From Opitutaceae bacterium BACL24 MAG-120322-bin51 (GTDB lineage Bacteria; Verrucomicrobiota; Verrucomicrobiia; Opitutales; Coraliomargaritaceae), in contig CAJJBI010000004.1 of assembly GCA_905182465.1 (NCBI GenBank), positions 294,271 through 358,270 on the forward strand: 64,000 bases of DNA, in the 5' to 3' direction. Of this stretch, positions 40,337-49,793 are shown piece by piece (position 1 is the first letter of the stretch; each line of letters opens with the position of its first letter). The notes beneath the pieces were generated by a model. The model saw nothing but the letters and a program-made list of their open reading frames with translations, did no database searches and was not told the origin of the DNA. A program made the position numbers and the translations under genes.

Positions 40337-41155
40337 CTAGCCGATGACTACCTCGGCAGGGTCGTAATCGACCTCTGGGTAGCTGAGCTGCATGTCTTCT
40401 AGGCAAGCTACAACGATTCGAGCGACGAGGAGGTTGCGTGCCCATTTTTTATTGGCAGGTATCACATACCAAGGGGCGTGGTTGGCGCTCGTTTTGGAAA
40501 AAACTTCTTCGTAGGCAGTCACATATTCGCCCCACTTGCCGCGAGCGACGAGGTCGGACTCGTCGAATTTCCAATTCTTGGCTGGCGTATCAAGGCGCTC
40601 TTGCAGGCGCTGCTTTTGTGTATCGCGATCGATGTGGAGGAAGAATTTAATAATAACGGTATCCTCGTCGCTTAGAAGCTGCTCAAAGTCGTTTATGTGG
40701 CGGTAGCGTTTACGCCAGACGGCTTCGGGTTTGAGCTTGTTGACTCGGACGGACAGCACGTCTTCATAGTGGCTACGGTCGAAGATCATGATCTCGCCTT
40801 TTGACGGGGCCCGCTTATGGACGCGCCAGAGGTAGTCGTGCGACAGTTCACGAGTGGAAGGTTTTCCAAAGCTGGCGACATGGACGCCCTGCGGATTTAC
40901 ACCGCGGAATACGTGGCGGATGGTGCCATTCTTACCGCTGGTATCCATGCCTTGGAGCACGAAGAGTAGCTTTTTGCGGCGGTCGACGAAGAAGCGTTGT
41001 TGTAGGTCAGCGAGGCGCTCATGTAGGGCGCTTAGCTCTTTTTTGGCTTCCAGTTTGCTGATCGGTAAGTCTGCCCAGGGGTCAGACTGAACTTTGGACA
41101 ACTTATTGTTTTGCATCTTAGTGATGCGGTAGGCGTCGAAATCGCTAAGCTTCAT
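40337..41155 (-). CDS. polyphosphate kinase 2 family phosphotransferase
   Basis: A 272-residue PPK2-type enzyme that moves phosphate from polyphosphate to nucleotides (or the reverse). The Walker A is LQGMDTSGKNGT (about 67-78), with the lid and base region VFRGVNPQGVHVASFGKPST and Walker B IMIFDRSHYEDVL (about 121-133). The single domain and length suggest the short class; preference for AMP or ADP cannot be read with certainty. Together with the Ppx-like enzyme at 17839 it indicates polyphosphate turnover. Confidence 0.9.
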   Translation of the reverse strand: MKLSDFDAYRITKMQNNKLSKVQSDPWADLPISKLEAKKELSALHERLADLQQRFFVDRRKKLLFVLQGMDTSGKNGTIRHVFRGVNPQGVHVASFGKPSTRELSHDYLWRVHKRAPSKGEIMIFDRSHYEDVLSVRVNKLKPEAVWRKRYRHINDFEQLLSDEDTVIIKFFLHIDRDTQKQRLQERLDTPAKNWKFDESDLVARGKWGEYVTAYEEVFSKTSANHAPWYVIPANKKWARNLLVARIVVACLEDMQLSYPEVDYDPAEVVIG

Positions 41156-41311
41156 GATGGGAGAGTGAGAGAAACTTCGCGGGAGAGGTCAATGCCGGAT
41201 CATTTACGGAACTTACTCATGGCGGCTCCGCCCTAGCATGGGGTTCCAGAGATCGCGGAGCGGAAAGTAGGGGGCTTGCCATGTATTGATTCTAGCGATT
41301 CTGTGTTTCCG

Positions 41312-41971
41312 ATGTCTTCTGGAAAAACCATAGCCCAGCTACGTGAAGTGGCGCATGTAATCGTTCCAAAGGGCGCAGCCTTTGAGGTAGCAATAATTGA
41401 CCAGCGTGGAGCTGATCTCTTGCCAGAAGAGCGGCAACTCATTGAGTCTTGGGCTCCGTCTCGGCAGCGCGAGTTTGTGACGGGGCGCATGTGCGCTCGC
41501 CGGGCACTCGATTTGCTTGGAGTGGGTTCATCAGGGCTTCTACCCGATGCCGATGGTATCCCTCAGTGGCCAGAGGGCACGGTCGGTTCGATTTCTCATT
41601 GCCGTGGAGTCGCGATGGCTATGGCCGCCAAGTCAGTAGACTGCAGCCTGCTCGGATTGGATTTAGAGAAAACCAATCGCTTAAGTGCGGGTGCTATCAA
41701 TCAGGTGCTGCACCCAATAGAGGAAATTTTTGCTGGTGGCGACCAGCTGAAAGCTTCAATTCTTTTTAGTTTGAAGGAGGCCTTTTATAAAGCCCAGTTT
41801 CCAAAATGGCACGCCGTAGGCAATTTTAGTGATCTGGCTCTGGAGGTCGATTTAGCTAAGGGCTCTGCCAAGATCCGCGAAATGGATGCGCGTTTTAACC
41901 CAGAACTTATGCGGTTGAGATTTTGTTTTCGCATAGTGGATGACTATGTAGTGAGCCTATCCTGGATGTGA
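41312..41971 (+). CDS. 4'-phosphopantetheinyl transferase (EntD/Sfp-like)
   Basis: It transfers phosphopantetheine from CoA to carrier proteins. The 219 residues have RQREFVTGRMCARRAL (CoA-binding), VGSISHCRGVAMAMA (about 90-104), the metal motif LLGLDLEKTNRL (D and E) and the signature LFSLKEAFYKAQF. It is of the EntD type used for secondary metabolism or as general PPTase; no NRPS or PKS is in view. A TTG start 36 bases upstream is in frame; the ATG at 41312 was preferred. Confidence 0.88.
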   Translation: MSSGKTIAQLREVAHVIVPKGAAFEVAIIDQRGADLLPEERQLIESWAPSRQREFVTGRMCARRALDLLGVGSSGLLPDADGIPQWPEGTVGSISHCRGVAMAMAAKSVDCSLLGLDLEKTNRLSAGAINQVLHPIEEIFAGGDQLKASILFSLKEAFYKAQFPKWHAVGNFSDLALEVDLAKGSAKIREMDARFNPELMRLRFCFRIVDDYVVSLSWM

Positions 41972-42012
41972 GGCTTTGATATGGTCAACGAGTAGACGCG
42001 CGGCTATATGCT

Positions 42013-42342
42013 TTAGGCTTCATTTCTTAGCCAGGGGCGGCTTTTAATTTGCTGAATTTCACCGCGTGAGAGGTCGAGCCATAGCTCGAATGCTTGATTG
42101 CGGGTAATGCCATTCATGAAGCGTGGAATGTCGTCCGCTTCGTCGAAATTTTCGAAAGTCACGACCCCGCTTGGATAGACGGAGAGCGTCCATCCGCTGG
42201 GGTCGTGCATCAGCGAGACGTCAGGATGCTCGGCTTCGTGGGCACCTCTTGTATCAAGGCTATCGAGTAGCTCGCGCATCTTCTCGACTGTCGGGTAGAG
42301 CTCAGAGATGCCGTTGGAATCCGTGGTGTGATAGAGATCCAT
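42013..42342 (-). CDS. hypothetical protein
   Basis: A 109-residue acidic soluble protein I do not recognise. It is built of short beta-like stretches (GWTLSVYPSGVVTFENFDEA) and helices (ISELYPTVEKMRELLDSLDT, ITRNQAFELWLDLSRGEIQQ). There is no signal peptide, membrane segment or Cys motif. It lies 20 bases downstream of argA on the same strand, so probably in one transcript. It resembles conserved small unknown proteins; function is open. Confidence 0.65.
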   Translation of the reverse strand: MDLYHTTDSNGISELYPTVEKMRELLDSLDTRGAHEAEHPDVSLMHDPSGWTLSVYPSGVVTFENFDEADDIPRFMNGITRNQAFELWLDLSRGEIQQIKSRPWLRNEA

Positions 42343-42362
42343 TTCTTGTATCCGTTTTATGA

Positions 42363-43662
42363 CTACAGATCGAGATAGAGCACTTTAGAGTTACGTCCAT
42401 TCTGCGCATAGTCTTCGCGTCGCTCAGCGGGTAAGTCATTGACCGTGCCTTCTTCGAAGGCGCAGACCTTAGAGAAAAACTTGCTAGCTTGTGTCGTCAT
42501 AGCGATTGCGCGCCTTGAACCACGCTCTTGTGCTTCTGCGCAGGCGAACTCGACCATCTTTCGGCCGACGCCCTTGTTTTGGTAGAAGGCTTGCACGTAG
42601 ACGCTACCGATTTCAGCGATGTCGCCACTATCGTAGATCTTAAGGTTGACGCAACCGACAATGCTGCCGTCGATTTCGTAGACGAGATAGTCATCAATCG
42701 TGGCCGCGATGGACTCTTGCGAGCGCTCGCGCAGGCTCTCCGAGCGGACGCCGTTTTGTGTGATGTTATAAATCGAGTGGGCGTCGGCAGCCACGGCACG
42801 ACGGATCGATTGGTAATCATTGCTGTAAACCATTGTCCCGATGCCAACCTTGTCGAAAATTTCGTTGAGCAGCGCGCCGAAGAGACGCCCGTCGAGAATG
42901 TGTGCGCGGGGCGTGCCGGCATTGATTGCTTTGGCCGCGTGCTTGAACTTACTGAGTAAGCGCTCGGGCATTTGTTTGGTGGCAGTTTTGATTAGGCCTT
43001 CAAGGTCGGCGACAGGGAGATTCGTCAGCGACTGTCCGCTGATCTGCAAGCCTTCTTGTGTGGTCATGTAGATCAGTTTGGAAGCGTTGAGTTTGGAGGC
43101 TAATTCAGAGGCGAGTAGGTCGGAGTTGATCCTCAGAGGCGCACCTTCACGGTTAAAGGCGATCGGTGTGATTACCGGAATGGTGTCGGCATCGAGCAGT
43201 TTATTAAAGAGCACGTCGTCGATCTTATCGACTGCACCGCTGCTTAGCTGGTCTTCGCCTTTAAGGATCCCGATCTTCTTTACTCCGCACGCCGTTACAA
43301 GTGGCGCAACGTAGGCCGTTGCGAGTGAGGCCCTGCATGACTTCGAGGCTAACCATGGCGGCGGCTTCAGTTGCGAGTTCGAGAGTTACTGCGTCGGTCT
43401 CTAGTTCACCGTGGGGGTCACTGATCGTGGTCTCTTTTTGCTTGGCAAGTGCTTCAATCTGTTGGCCGACGCCGTGCACGAGCACGACCTTGATGTTGAG
43501 CGAGCGGAGTACGGCGATGTCGAGTAGCACGTTCTGAAAGTTCTCATGCGCGACGAGGCTACCGTCGATTGCGAGCACGAAGACATGATCCCGAAACATG
43601 GGAACATATTTTAGGATGCCCCGCAGGTCGGTGGGCTTAATGTTATGCTCGTCGCTAGTCAT
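42363..43662 (-). pseudogene. argA: amino-acid N-acetyltransferase ArgA, interrupted by a +1 frameshift
   Basis: ArgA acetylates glutamate, the first step of arginine synthesis. The N-terminal part (start 43662) runs as an amino acid kinase fold to LTRNGLRCATCNGVR, then leaves frame and stops at 43261. The rest (from KKIGILKGEDQLSSG on) is in another frame to 42363. It contains the remaining kinase domain (VITPIAFNREGAPLRINSDL) and a GNAT domain (DIAEIGSVYVQAFYQNKGVG). Removing one base in the TTT at 43279-43281 gives one 432-residue protein of normal family length. The frames join cleanly, so this may be an assembly error in an intact gene. Confidence 0.85.
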
Positions 43663-43735
43663 TGAATTTGATTAATGTGTGATTCCTCTGCGGGCTTGCA
43701 AGGCACATGTTTTAAGGATGATGTTTTGTGGATCG

Positions 43736-44665
43736 ATGCCAAACGATCCTTTTGAAAAGATACCTGCTGCGTTTGCGGAACCGCTTGAGAGTTTCTTGGC
43801 TTGGTTGGAATTAGAGCGCGGGCTTTCTAAAAATACACTGAGTGCTTACACGCGAGATTTGGTGCAGTGTGTGGCATTTTTGTTGAAAGAGGGCGTCGTA
43901 GATTGGGTGAGTGTGGAGTCGGCGCAGATTTCGGCTTGGACGAGTAGCCTAAGCCTTGCGGGTTTTGCGCGGAGTAGTCAGGCGCGTAAGCTTTCTGCTT
44001 TGCGGATGTTTGCCAAGCACCTCGTCCGCGAGAACATTCGCAAGGATGATGTGACTGAGCTACTCGGTTCGCCGAAGCTATCGCGGAACTTGCCGGTTGT
44101 TCTCACCCGGGAAGAGGTGGAGCAACTGCTCAATGCGCCCTCGCTGGTGACCCCGCACGGCTTGCGGGATCGTGCAATCTTGGAGCTTTTCTACAGCAGT
44201 GGTCTCCGGGTCTCCGAACTTTGCGGCATACTTCTGCAAAGCATAAACCTCGACGATGGCTATGTGCGTGTTTTCGGTAAGGGCTCCAAGGAGCGGGTTG
44301 CGCCGATTGGTAGCGCGGCGGTTAAAGCGGTACAAAATTATATCACAGGTGGGCGTCCTCAATTCATTAAGCCTAGGACAGGGAGTGAGCTTTTTCTCAG
44401 TCAGCAGGGCAGGGCGATTTCCCGCAAGATGGTCTGGGTTTTAATCAAAGAACATGCCCGTCGGGCGGGAATCAAAAAGCCGATTAAGCCACACTTGTTG
44501 CGGCATTCGTTTGCCACGCATCTACTCGAAGGTGGTGCCGATCTGCGTGCGATTCAGGAAATGCTGGGTCATGCAGATATTTCGACCACACAGATTTACA
44601 CTTCAGTGCATTCGCAGCGTCTAGCGGATGAACATGCGCTCTACCACCCGAGAGCGAAGAGGTAG
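43736..44665 (+). CDS. site-specific tyrosine recombinase, XerC/XerD type
   Basis: It resolves chromosome dimers at dif. The 309 residues have the SAM-like core-binding domain (FLAWLELERGLSKNTLSAYT) and a catalytic domain. The catalytic residues are Arg158 (SSGLRVSEL), Lys182 (FGKGSKER), His253-x2-Arg256 (HLLRHSFATHLL), His279 (EMLGHADIS) and nucleophile Tyr288 (TTQIYTSV). It is a full set and chromosomal in context, so not a phage integrase. ATGs at 43718 and 43721 are also in frame and lie close to AAGGA, so the exact start is uncertain. Confidence 0.92.
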   Translation: MPNDPFEKIPAAFAEPLESFLAWLELERGLSKNTLSAYTRDLVQCVAFLLKEGVVDWVSVESAQISAWTSSLSLAGFARSSQARKLSALRMFAKHLVRENIRKDDVTELLGSPKLSRNLPVVLTREEVEQLLNAPSLVTPHGLRDRAILELFYSSGLRVSELCGILLQSINLDDGYVRVFGKGSKERVAPIGSAAVKAVQNYITGGRPQFIKPRTGSELFLSQQGRAISRKMVWVLIKEHARRAGIKKPIKPHLLRHSFATHLLEGGADLRAIQEMLGHADISTTQIYTSVHSQRLADEHALYHPRAKR

Positions 44666-44700
44666 TGAGCGAGTTGAGTCGCTATTAGTATCAGGCCACA

Positions 44701-44737
44701 AAAAAGCCCCGATGTTTCAGAACATTCGGGGCTTTTT
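44701..44737. terminator. bidirectional terminator between recombinase gene and rpmB
   Basis: AAAAAGCCCCGA-TGTT and AACA-T-TCGGGGCTTTTT pair over 16 bp with one bulge and a TCAG loop. T-runs on both strands serve the convergent recombinase and rpmB genes. Confidence 0.85.
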
Positions 44738-44756
44738 GTTAAAGTTTTTTCTGGGA

Positions 44757-44987
44757 CTAAGCCTTGGTAATTTTACCGGCCTTGATTGCCTTAACGGAAA
44801 CCCACATGCGTTTGACTTCACCGCTTGGCAGCTTGACTCGGATGCGCTGAACATTCGGACGGAATTTCCGGCGTGTGTTCTTGACTAGAGAAGTGCCGAT
44901 ACCACCGCTTTTCTTGGTGAGACCTTTACGGATGATACGACCGCCTTTTGAGGGGCGTTTTCCTGTGATTGCGCAAATACGTGACAT
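44757..44987 (-). CDS. rpmB: 50S ribosomal protein L28
   Basis: A 76-residue ribosomal protein. MSRICAITGKRPSKGGRIIR is the L28 start (CxITGKxP), followed by TRRKFRPNVQRIRVKLPSGE and a Lys-rich C-terminus. The open frame goes 54 bases further upstream, but the ATG at 44985-44987 is the family start. It is not next to rpmG here. Confidence 0.96.
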   Translation of the reverse strand: MSRICAITGKRPSKGGRIIRKGLTKKSGGIGTSLVKNTRRKFRPNVQRIRVKLPSGEVKRMWVSVKAIKAGKITKA

Positions 44988-45087
44988 GAGAGTTCCTTCG
45001 TTGAAAAATTGAAAGGCTGGAAAGTAGGGGTGAAAATCCACCTAGCAAGCGTTTTTTCGAGAAATTTTCAGTGGTGGGATTTGAGCA

Positions 45088-46095
45088 TTAACTCTCCCTT
45101 AGCCCCCATAAAACCTGAAATCGTTGCCCCATATTGGCTGGGTGAATCAATTGCATGAGCGTCTGCCGATCGGGGCTGAAGCTACCTGCACTGCCTGAAA
45201 CGATGGCCTCGGCGGTGCGTTTAGCCCGATGCACGATGAAGGATTCTTGGCTTTCCAGGTTCACGGATTGAAGTCCCGCGGCCTCCATTTGTTCCTGAAG
45301 TGGGGTCCAGTTTATATCGCAAGTGATGTCGCAGGCACCGGGTGTTTCTAGTAGGTCGTTGGCTTGGACATGCTGTTTGTAGGTGCGAGCTGTGCCCGAG
45401 GGATGGTCTTGCAGGAGCGATGTCCATGTGCGCCCGTAGTCGAAAAGCAGGATCAGCCCCGACCAGTTTTGTTCTAGTAGATCAGCAAGTGCCGCTTCAG
45501 CCTGAAGCGGCAGGTCAAGTTCGTAGCCGTCTTCGATGTGTGCGGGTAGGCGGTTGGCGACTGCGGCTACTTCGGACGTCAATTGATCGAGCAATACCTC
45601 GACGAGTTGACCATCAGCATCTAGGCTAACCCCACGTTCGCGCCATACGCCGTCACGAAATATTAGCCTATGGAAGGGCAGGGCATCAAGCCACTCGTTG
45701 GCAAAGATAATCACGCTACCATCAGGCTGAATGGTCTCTCCCTGCCGAATGACCTGCTCGTCGCCAAAGGGGTGGCTCTCCAAATGGCTCAACAAAGAAG
45801 TGCCGGGCTCTGCCGCGATTTCGGTAAAAATACTGGCCGCCGCTTTCGCCTCACCGAGTAGGTCGACTGCTGCCGCCGTGACAAGTTCTGCAAAGACTCG
45901 CCCAAGGCTCTCAGCCGTGTAGAAATCGTGTTGTTCGCTGCGCCCAACGCGCTTAGTCGTTTGTGTGTAGTAGCCGAAGCCTTCCGTGTAGAGCGCCGCT
46001 TCTATATAGTCGCGGTAGCTGATCGGTGCGGCTTGGCATCGGTCGCATATAATATCTGTAATCGTTTTTTGCACTACTGAAACCTTGCTGCTCAA
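45088..46095 (-). CDS. MidA/NDUFAF7-like SAM-dependent methyltransferase
   Basis: A 335-residue protein of the COG1565 family; the mitochondrial member methylates an arginine of complex I. It has the N-terminal PISYRDYIEAALYTEGFGYY and the SAM-site variant IFTEIAAEPGTSLLSHL. It also has IIFANEWLDALPFHRLIFRD (family hallmark NEWLDALP, about 130-149) and LILLFDYGRTW. The open frame starts at TTG 46095; a GTG at 46074 is also possible. A bacterial function is not established; complex I genes are not in view. Confidence 0.8.
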   Translation of the reverse strand: MSSKVSVVQKTITDIICDRCQAAPISYRDYIEAALYTEGFGYYTQTTKRVGRSEQHDFYTAESLGRVFAELVTAAAVDLLGEAKAAASIFTEIAAEPGTSLLSHLESHPFGDEQVIRQGETIQPDGSVIIFANEWLDALPFHRLIFRDGVWRERGVSLDADGQLVEVLLDQLTSEVAAVANRLPAHIEDGYELDLPLQAEAALADLLEQNWSGLILLFDYGRTWTSLLQDHPSGTARTYKQHVQANDLLETPGACDITCDINWTPLQEQMEAAGLQSVNLESQESFIVHRAKRTAEAIVSGSAGSFSPDRQTLMQLIHPANMGQRFQVLWGLRES

Positions 46096-46113
46096 TGTCT
46101 GGGAAACAAGAAA

Positions 46114-46162
46114 AGTCTTTCCACTTCTGACTCCTACCTTCTGACTCCTGCAAATTTAAAAG
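46114..46162 (+). repeat. seven 7-base units abutting the tsaD start codon
   Basis: In phase with the tsaD ATG are AGTCTTT, CCACTTC, TGACTCC, TACCTTC and TGACTCC, then two AT-rich units. Shifted by one base the core reads CACTTCT, GACTCCT, ACCTTCT, GACTCCT, nearly the same unit as before the helicase gene at 12424. Confidence 0.75.
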
Positions 46163-47191
46163 ATGATATTGGCGATTGAAAGTTCTTGCGACGAGTCCGC
46201 GTTGGCTCGGTTTGACCCCGCTAGCGGGATGGCGGGCGAGTGGGTGCATAGTCAGATCGATCTACATAAAGAGTATGGTGGCGTCGTGCCCGACCTGGCC
46301 AGCCGAGAGCACTTGAAGAATTTTTTCCCACTACTCGAAGCGGCTGGCATCGGTGCAGATCGTGGCGAGATCTCGCAAATCGCGGTGACCAATGGTCCTG
46401 GCCTTGCCGGTTGCCTCGCACTGGGGATCGCCTTTGCGCGGAGCCTCGGGCTAGCTTGGAACCTACCTGTCGTCGGGGTCAATCACCTGCGTGGTCACGC
46501 TTACTCCCCCTTTATCGGCCTACACCAAGCATCGCCAGAGGAATTTACCGAAGCCTTCAATGGACTCTTGCCACACCTCGGGCTTATCGTGTCGGGCGGC
46601 AACACCATCCTTTTTGAAATCAATGCGGATAAGCGGCTCATTGTCCTAGCTGAGACCGTCGACGATGCGGCGGGCGAAGCCCTGGATAAAGGCGCTAAAC
46701 TCCTCGGCTTACCCTATCCGGGTGGGCCGCAAGTCGAGCGCTTAGCTGCCGATGGTGACTCTAAGGTTTACGACTTCCCCAAGGCCATTGCCCCACGTAA
46801 CGAGCGGCGTTTCAGTTTTTCTGGGCTGAAGACGAGCCTGCGCTACCGGCTCGAAAAGATGGGCGATGCCGAGCTCGCCTCCGCCATGCCCGATATCTGC
46901 GCAGGTTATCAAAGCGCTGTGATCGATCAACTTGTGGGCAAGACCAAGCACCTGATCCAAGCTGGCAGCTACTCTAGCCTCGGCCTCTCCGGTGGTGTCT
47001 CGAATAACAAAGCTCTCCGCTTGGCGATGGAGCGGCTTGCTCGTCGCCATCATATGGAGTGCCTGATCGCCAAGCCCCAGCACACCGGCGACAACGCTGC
47101 CATGATCGCCTTTGCCGCCTACGCCGACACGGAAGGGCTTGCCTGTGACGATTTTAGCATCGAGCCCTCACTGCGGCTCGCCTGCGAGTAA
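46163..47191 (+). CDS. tsaD: tRNA N6-adenosine threonylcarbamoyltransferase
   Basis: The catalytic subunit that makes t6A37 in tRNA. The 342-residue ASKHA-fold protein has MILAIESSCDESALA, then YGGVVPDLASREHL with metal His, and VGVNHLRGHAYSPF with the HxxGH metal pair. It also has GLIVSGGNTILFE, ETVDDAAGEALDKGAKLLGL and late GGVSNNKALR. It is full length, placed between a methyltransferase and murD. The heptad array occupies the place of a ribosome binding site. Confidence 0.96.
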   Translation: MILAIESSCDESALARFDPASGMAGEWVHSQIDLHKEYGGVVPDLASREHLKNFFPLLEAAGIGADRGEISQIAVTNGPGLAGCLALGIAFARSLGLAWNLPVVGVNHLRGHAYSPFIGLHQASPEEFTEAFNGLLPHLGLIVSGGNTILFEINADKRLIVLAETVDDAAGEALDKGAKLLGLPYPGGPQVERLAADGDSKVYDFPKAIAPRNERRFSFSGLKTSLRYRLEKMGDAELASAMPDICAGYQSAVIDQLVGKTKHLIQAGSYSSLGLSGGVSNNKALRLAMERLARRHHMECLIAKPQHTGDNAAMIAFAAYADTEGLACDDFSIEPSLRLACE

Positions 47192-47299
47192 AGAATCGAT
47201 CGGATACCCGATTTGGATTCAAGCCTGTCCGTTCAAGTTCGCCACTTTTCTTCAAGCGTGCCATTGCCAGGCACTTTCTAAAGCGTTTGAGTTGTCTCA

Positions 47300-48565
47300 A
47301 TGTCGAAACATTATGCCATCTTCGGAGCGGGTCTAAGTGCTCAGGCTGCGTGTCGCCTCGCGCGAGCCAAAGGTTTGAGCGTCGTCCTAATCGACGAAGC
47401 GGGTGAAGGCGACCAAGCAACTTTTGAAGCTTCCGACTTAGAGCGGTTCGGATGCTTTGTTTTTAGCCCAGGATTCGCTGCAGAGCACCCTTGGCGGATC
47501 TTGGCGGAAGCTTCGGGTAGTCCCTGCTTGAGCGAAATTGCCTTTGCCGCCCGCTATTGGGATGGCAAAGTGATTGGCGTCACAGGTACGAACGGTAAAA
47601 GCACCTTGACTGCTTTGATCGATAAAGCCCTCAGCATCTCAGGGCACGTCAGCGTGGCCGCTGGGAATATAGGCTACCCCTTCTCGGATGCTGTGCTCTC
47701 GGAAGCGAACCAATCGGACGCTTACGCCGTCCTAGAGATCAGCTCTTTTCAGGCGGAGCTAGCGGACGGCTTGCTACTGGACGGCTTCCTCTGGACAAAT
47801 TTTGCCGAAGATCATCTGGATCGCTATGATTCGATGTCTCGTTATTTTCGAGCGAAGGCGAGACTGTTTAATTGCCTGAAGCGGGATGGGCTCTGTGTGA
47901 TTGGCTCCCAGGTCGCGCACTGGATGGCGAGCCAGCGCAAAGCGTTCGACGGCTATACTATCGCTTGCGAGGTCGCGGATCTGGCTCATCAGCTCGATGC
48001 GGACTCAGTTTTTCAGCAATTTCCCTATTCAGAAAATTTCTCACTAGCGGCGGAGCTCTGGCGCTTGATGGATCAACCGTCCGGCGCGCTGATTGAGGCG
48101 GCCAATTCCTTGGCGCTTCTGCCACATCGCCTCAAGGTGGTGGCGGAGTGTGGGAGTGTTCGTTTTTGGAACGACTCGAAAGCGACTAACTTCCATGCGA
48201 CTCTCGCCGCGCTAAGGTCAATCGATCGCCCCATCGTCTGGATTGGTGGTGGGCGCGTTAAGGGTGGTGATGTTGAAGCTTTTGCTCAGCAGGCAGGCCC
48301 GCAAGTCGACATGGCGGTGCTTTACGGGGAAGTAGCTGAGCGTTTGGCTAAGGCTTTGAAGGGTTCCCTAGGATCAGTGCATGTCTATGAGTGCTTTGAC
48401 CATGCGATCGCTGCTGCTGCCGAGCTCGCGGCAAAAATCCCGCATGCGAATGTTTTGCTTAGCCCCGGCTTTGCCAGCTACGATCAATTTGATTCTTTCG
48501 ACGCACGAGGAAAAAGCTTCAATGACTCGGTTTTAAGTTTGAAGAACGCCCGCAAGCCCAGTTAG
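47300..48565 (+). CDS. murD: UDP-N-acetylmuramoyl-L-alanine--D-glutamate ligase
   Basis: It adds D-Glu to the peptidoglycan precursor. The 421 residues have the N-terminal UDP-binding domain YAIFGAGLSAQAACRLARAK, the ATP loop VIGVTGTNGKSTLTALIDKA (about 91-110), EISSFQAEL, WTNFAEDHLDRYDS and the C-terminal WIGGGRVKGGDVEAFAQQAG. It starts the cell-wall cluster in this window; mraY, murE and murF are not beside it. Confidence 0.95.
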   Translation: MSKHYAIFGAGLSAQAACRLARAKGLSVVLIDEAGEGDQATFEASDLERFGCFVFSPGFAAEHPWRILAEASGSPCLSEIAFAARYWDGKVIGVTGTNGKSTLTALIDKALSISGHVSVAAGNIGYPFSDAVLSEANQSDAYAVLEISSFQAELADGLLLDGFLWTNFAEDHLDRYDSMSRYFRAKARLFNCLKRDGLCVIGSQVAHWMASQRKAFDGYTIACEVADLAHQLDADSVFQQFPYSENFSLAAELWRLMDQPSGALIEAANSLALLPHRLKVVAECGSVRFWNDSKATNFHATLAALRSIDRPIVWIGGGRVKGGDVEAFAQQAGPQVDMAVLYGEVAERLAKALKGSLGSVHVYECFDHAIAAAAELAAKIPHANVLLSPGFASYDQFDSFDARGKSFNDSVLSLKNARKPS

Positions 48566-48600
48566 TGTCATTTAATAGAGTTAATTAACCCATTTTTATT

Positions 48601-49746
48601 ATGAAAGTATCAAAAGTATTTGGATGTGTCATCGGTCTCCACCTAGCTGTGATTGCAATGTTATTGGTTCAACCCGGCTGCCAGATGAAGCAGCCACCAA
48701 CGCGGACTTACTCGCAGGAGCGCACTTCGGGCGGCTTGACCGGGGTAATAGGTCAAGGCTCTGGGTCAGGCCTAGGTGGCGCCTTCAATGCTGGTTTTGA
48801 AGATGGCAGCGTAGCGCCAGAGGGTAATGATTTTAGTGAGTTTGACGCGATTGCTCCTGTTGCACCCCTCCCCGATGAAGGTCAAACCGTCCCAGTCGCG
48901 GGCCCCTCTTTTGAGACTTACACGGTTAAAAAAGGTGATAACCTCTGGACGATAGCGAAACGCTCCAATGTCTCGCTCAACGAACTCTACGCCGCCAACG
49001 GTTTGGATACGACTTCCATTCTCAGCATCGGACAACAGCTTCAGATCCCCGTCGAAGGTAGCACTGCCACGGTCACCGCCCCGAGCGCCGACACTTATCA
49101 GCCTACTTCCTTCAACCAAGGCAGCACTGAATATACGGTCAAGCGTGGCGACAGTCTTTCAAGGATCGCGAATCAGTTCGACACATCCATCCGCGCGATC
49201 AAAGCGGCCAACGGCCTCTCCTCTGATCTCATCCGCGTAGGTGATAAGCTCGTTGTTCCCGTTTCTGGTAGCACCGGTGCTTCGTCTGGCATGTCAGCCG
49301 CGCCATCTGACAGTATTTCAAGCAGTTCCACTGCACCGAGCTTCAGCACTTCTGGTGCGCGCACGCATACCGTCAAATCTGGCGAATATCCTGGCAAAAT
49401 CGCTAGTCAATACGGCATGACTACCGATGAACTACTTGCCCTCAATGGCATTACTGATCCTCGTAAGCTTCAAGTCGGGAAAGTCCTCAAGGTTAGCGGT
49501 TCTGATTCCGCTGCCAATGTTGACTCACCTGTGCCGGTTGTCACGACCACCATGATGCAGATTGACTCGCCCATTATGACTGCTGTCCCAGAAGCGGGTC
49601 CATCCCCGGTCACAACGACGGGTCCAATCGAGATCAAGGTCATCGAATCTGATCCTTTGGTCGAGGGTGAAGCCACCGAAATCGAGTCTGACGAAATGTT
49701 TGAAGGTGCTATCGAGATACCAGTCATTCCCTTCGACGCAGAGTAA
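48601..49746 (+). CDS. exported protein with three LysM domains
   Basis: A 381-residue peptidoglycan-binding protein. The N-terminus has a hydrophobic segment (VIGLHLAVIAMLLVQPGC), either a signal anchor or an imperfect lipobox before Cys27. Three LysM domains follow at about 107-150, 178-220 and 256-298 (YTVKKGDNLWTIAK, YTVKRGDSLSRIAN, HTVKSGEYPGKIAS), joined by Ser/Thr-rich linkers, then an acidic tail. No peptidase domain is present. Position between murD and ftsW suggests a role in wall growth or division. Confidence 0.85.
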   Translation: MKVSKVFGCVIGLHLAVIAMLLVQPGCQMKQPPTRTYSQERTSGGLTGVIGQGSGSGLGGAFNAGFEDGSVAPEGNDFSEFDAIAPVAPLPDEGQTVPVAGPSFETYTVKKGDNLWTIAKRSNVSLNELYAANGLDTTSILSIGQQLQIPVEGSTATVTAPSADTYQPTSFNQGSTEYTVKRGDSLSRIANQFDTSIRAIKAANGLSSDLIRVGDKLVVPVSGSTGASSGMSAAPSDSISSSSTAPSFSTSGARTHTVKSGEYPGKIASQYGMTTDELLALNGITDPRKLQVGKVLKVSGSDSAANVDSPVPVVTTTMMQIDSPIMTAVPEAGPSPVTTTGPIEIKVIESDPLVEGEATEIESDEMFEGAIEIPVIPFDAE

Positions 49747-49793
49747 TCTGCTGCGTCTAACTTAAAAATAGCTGAGAGACTTTAGAACCCATA

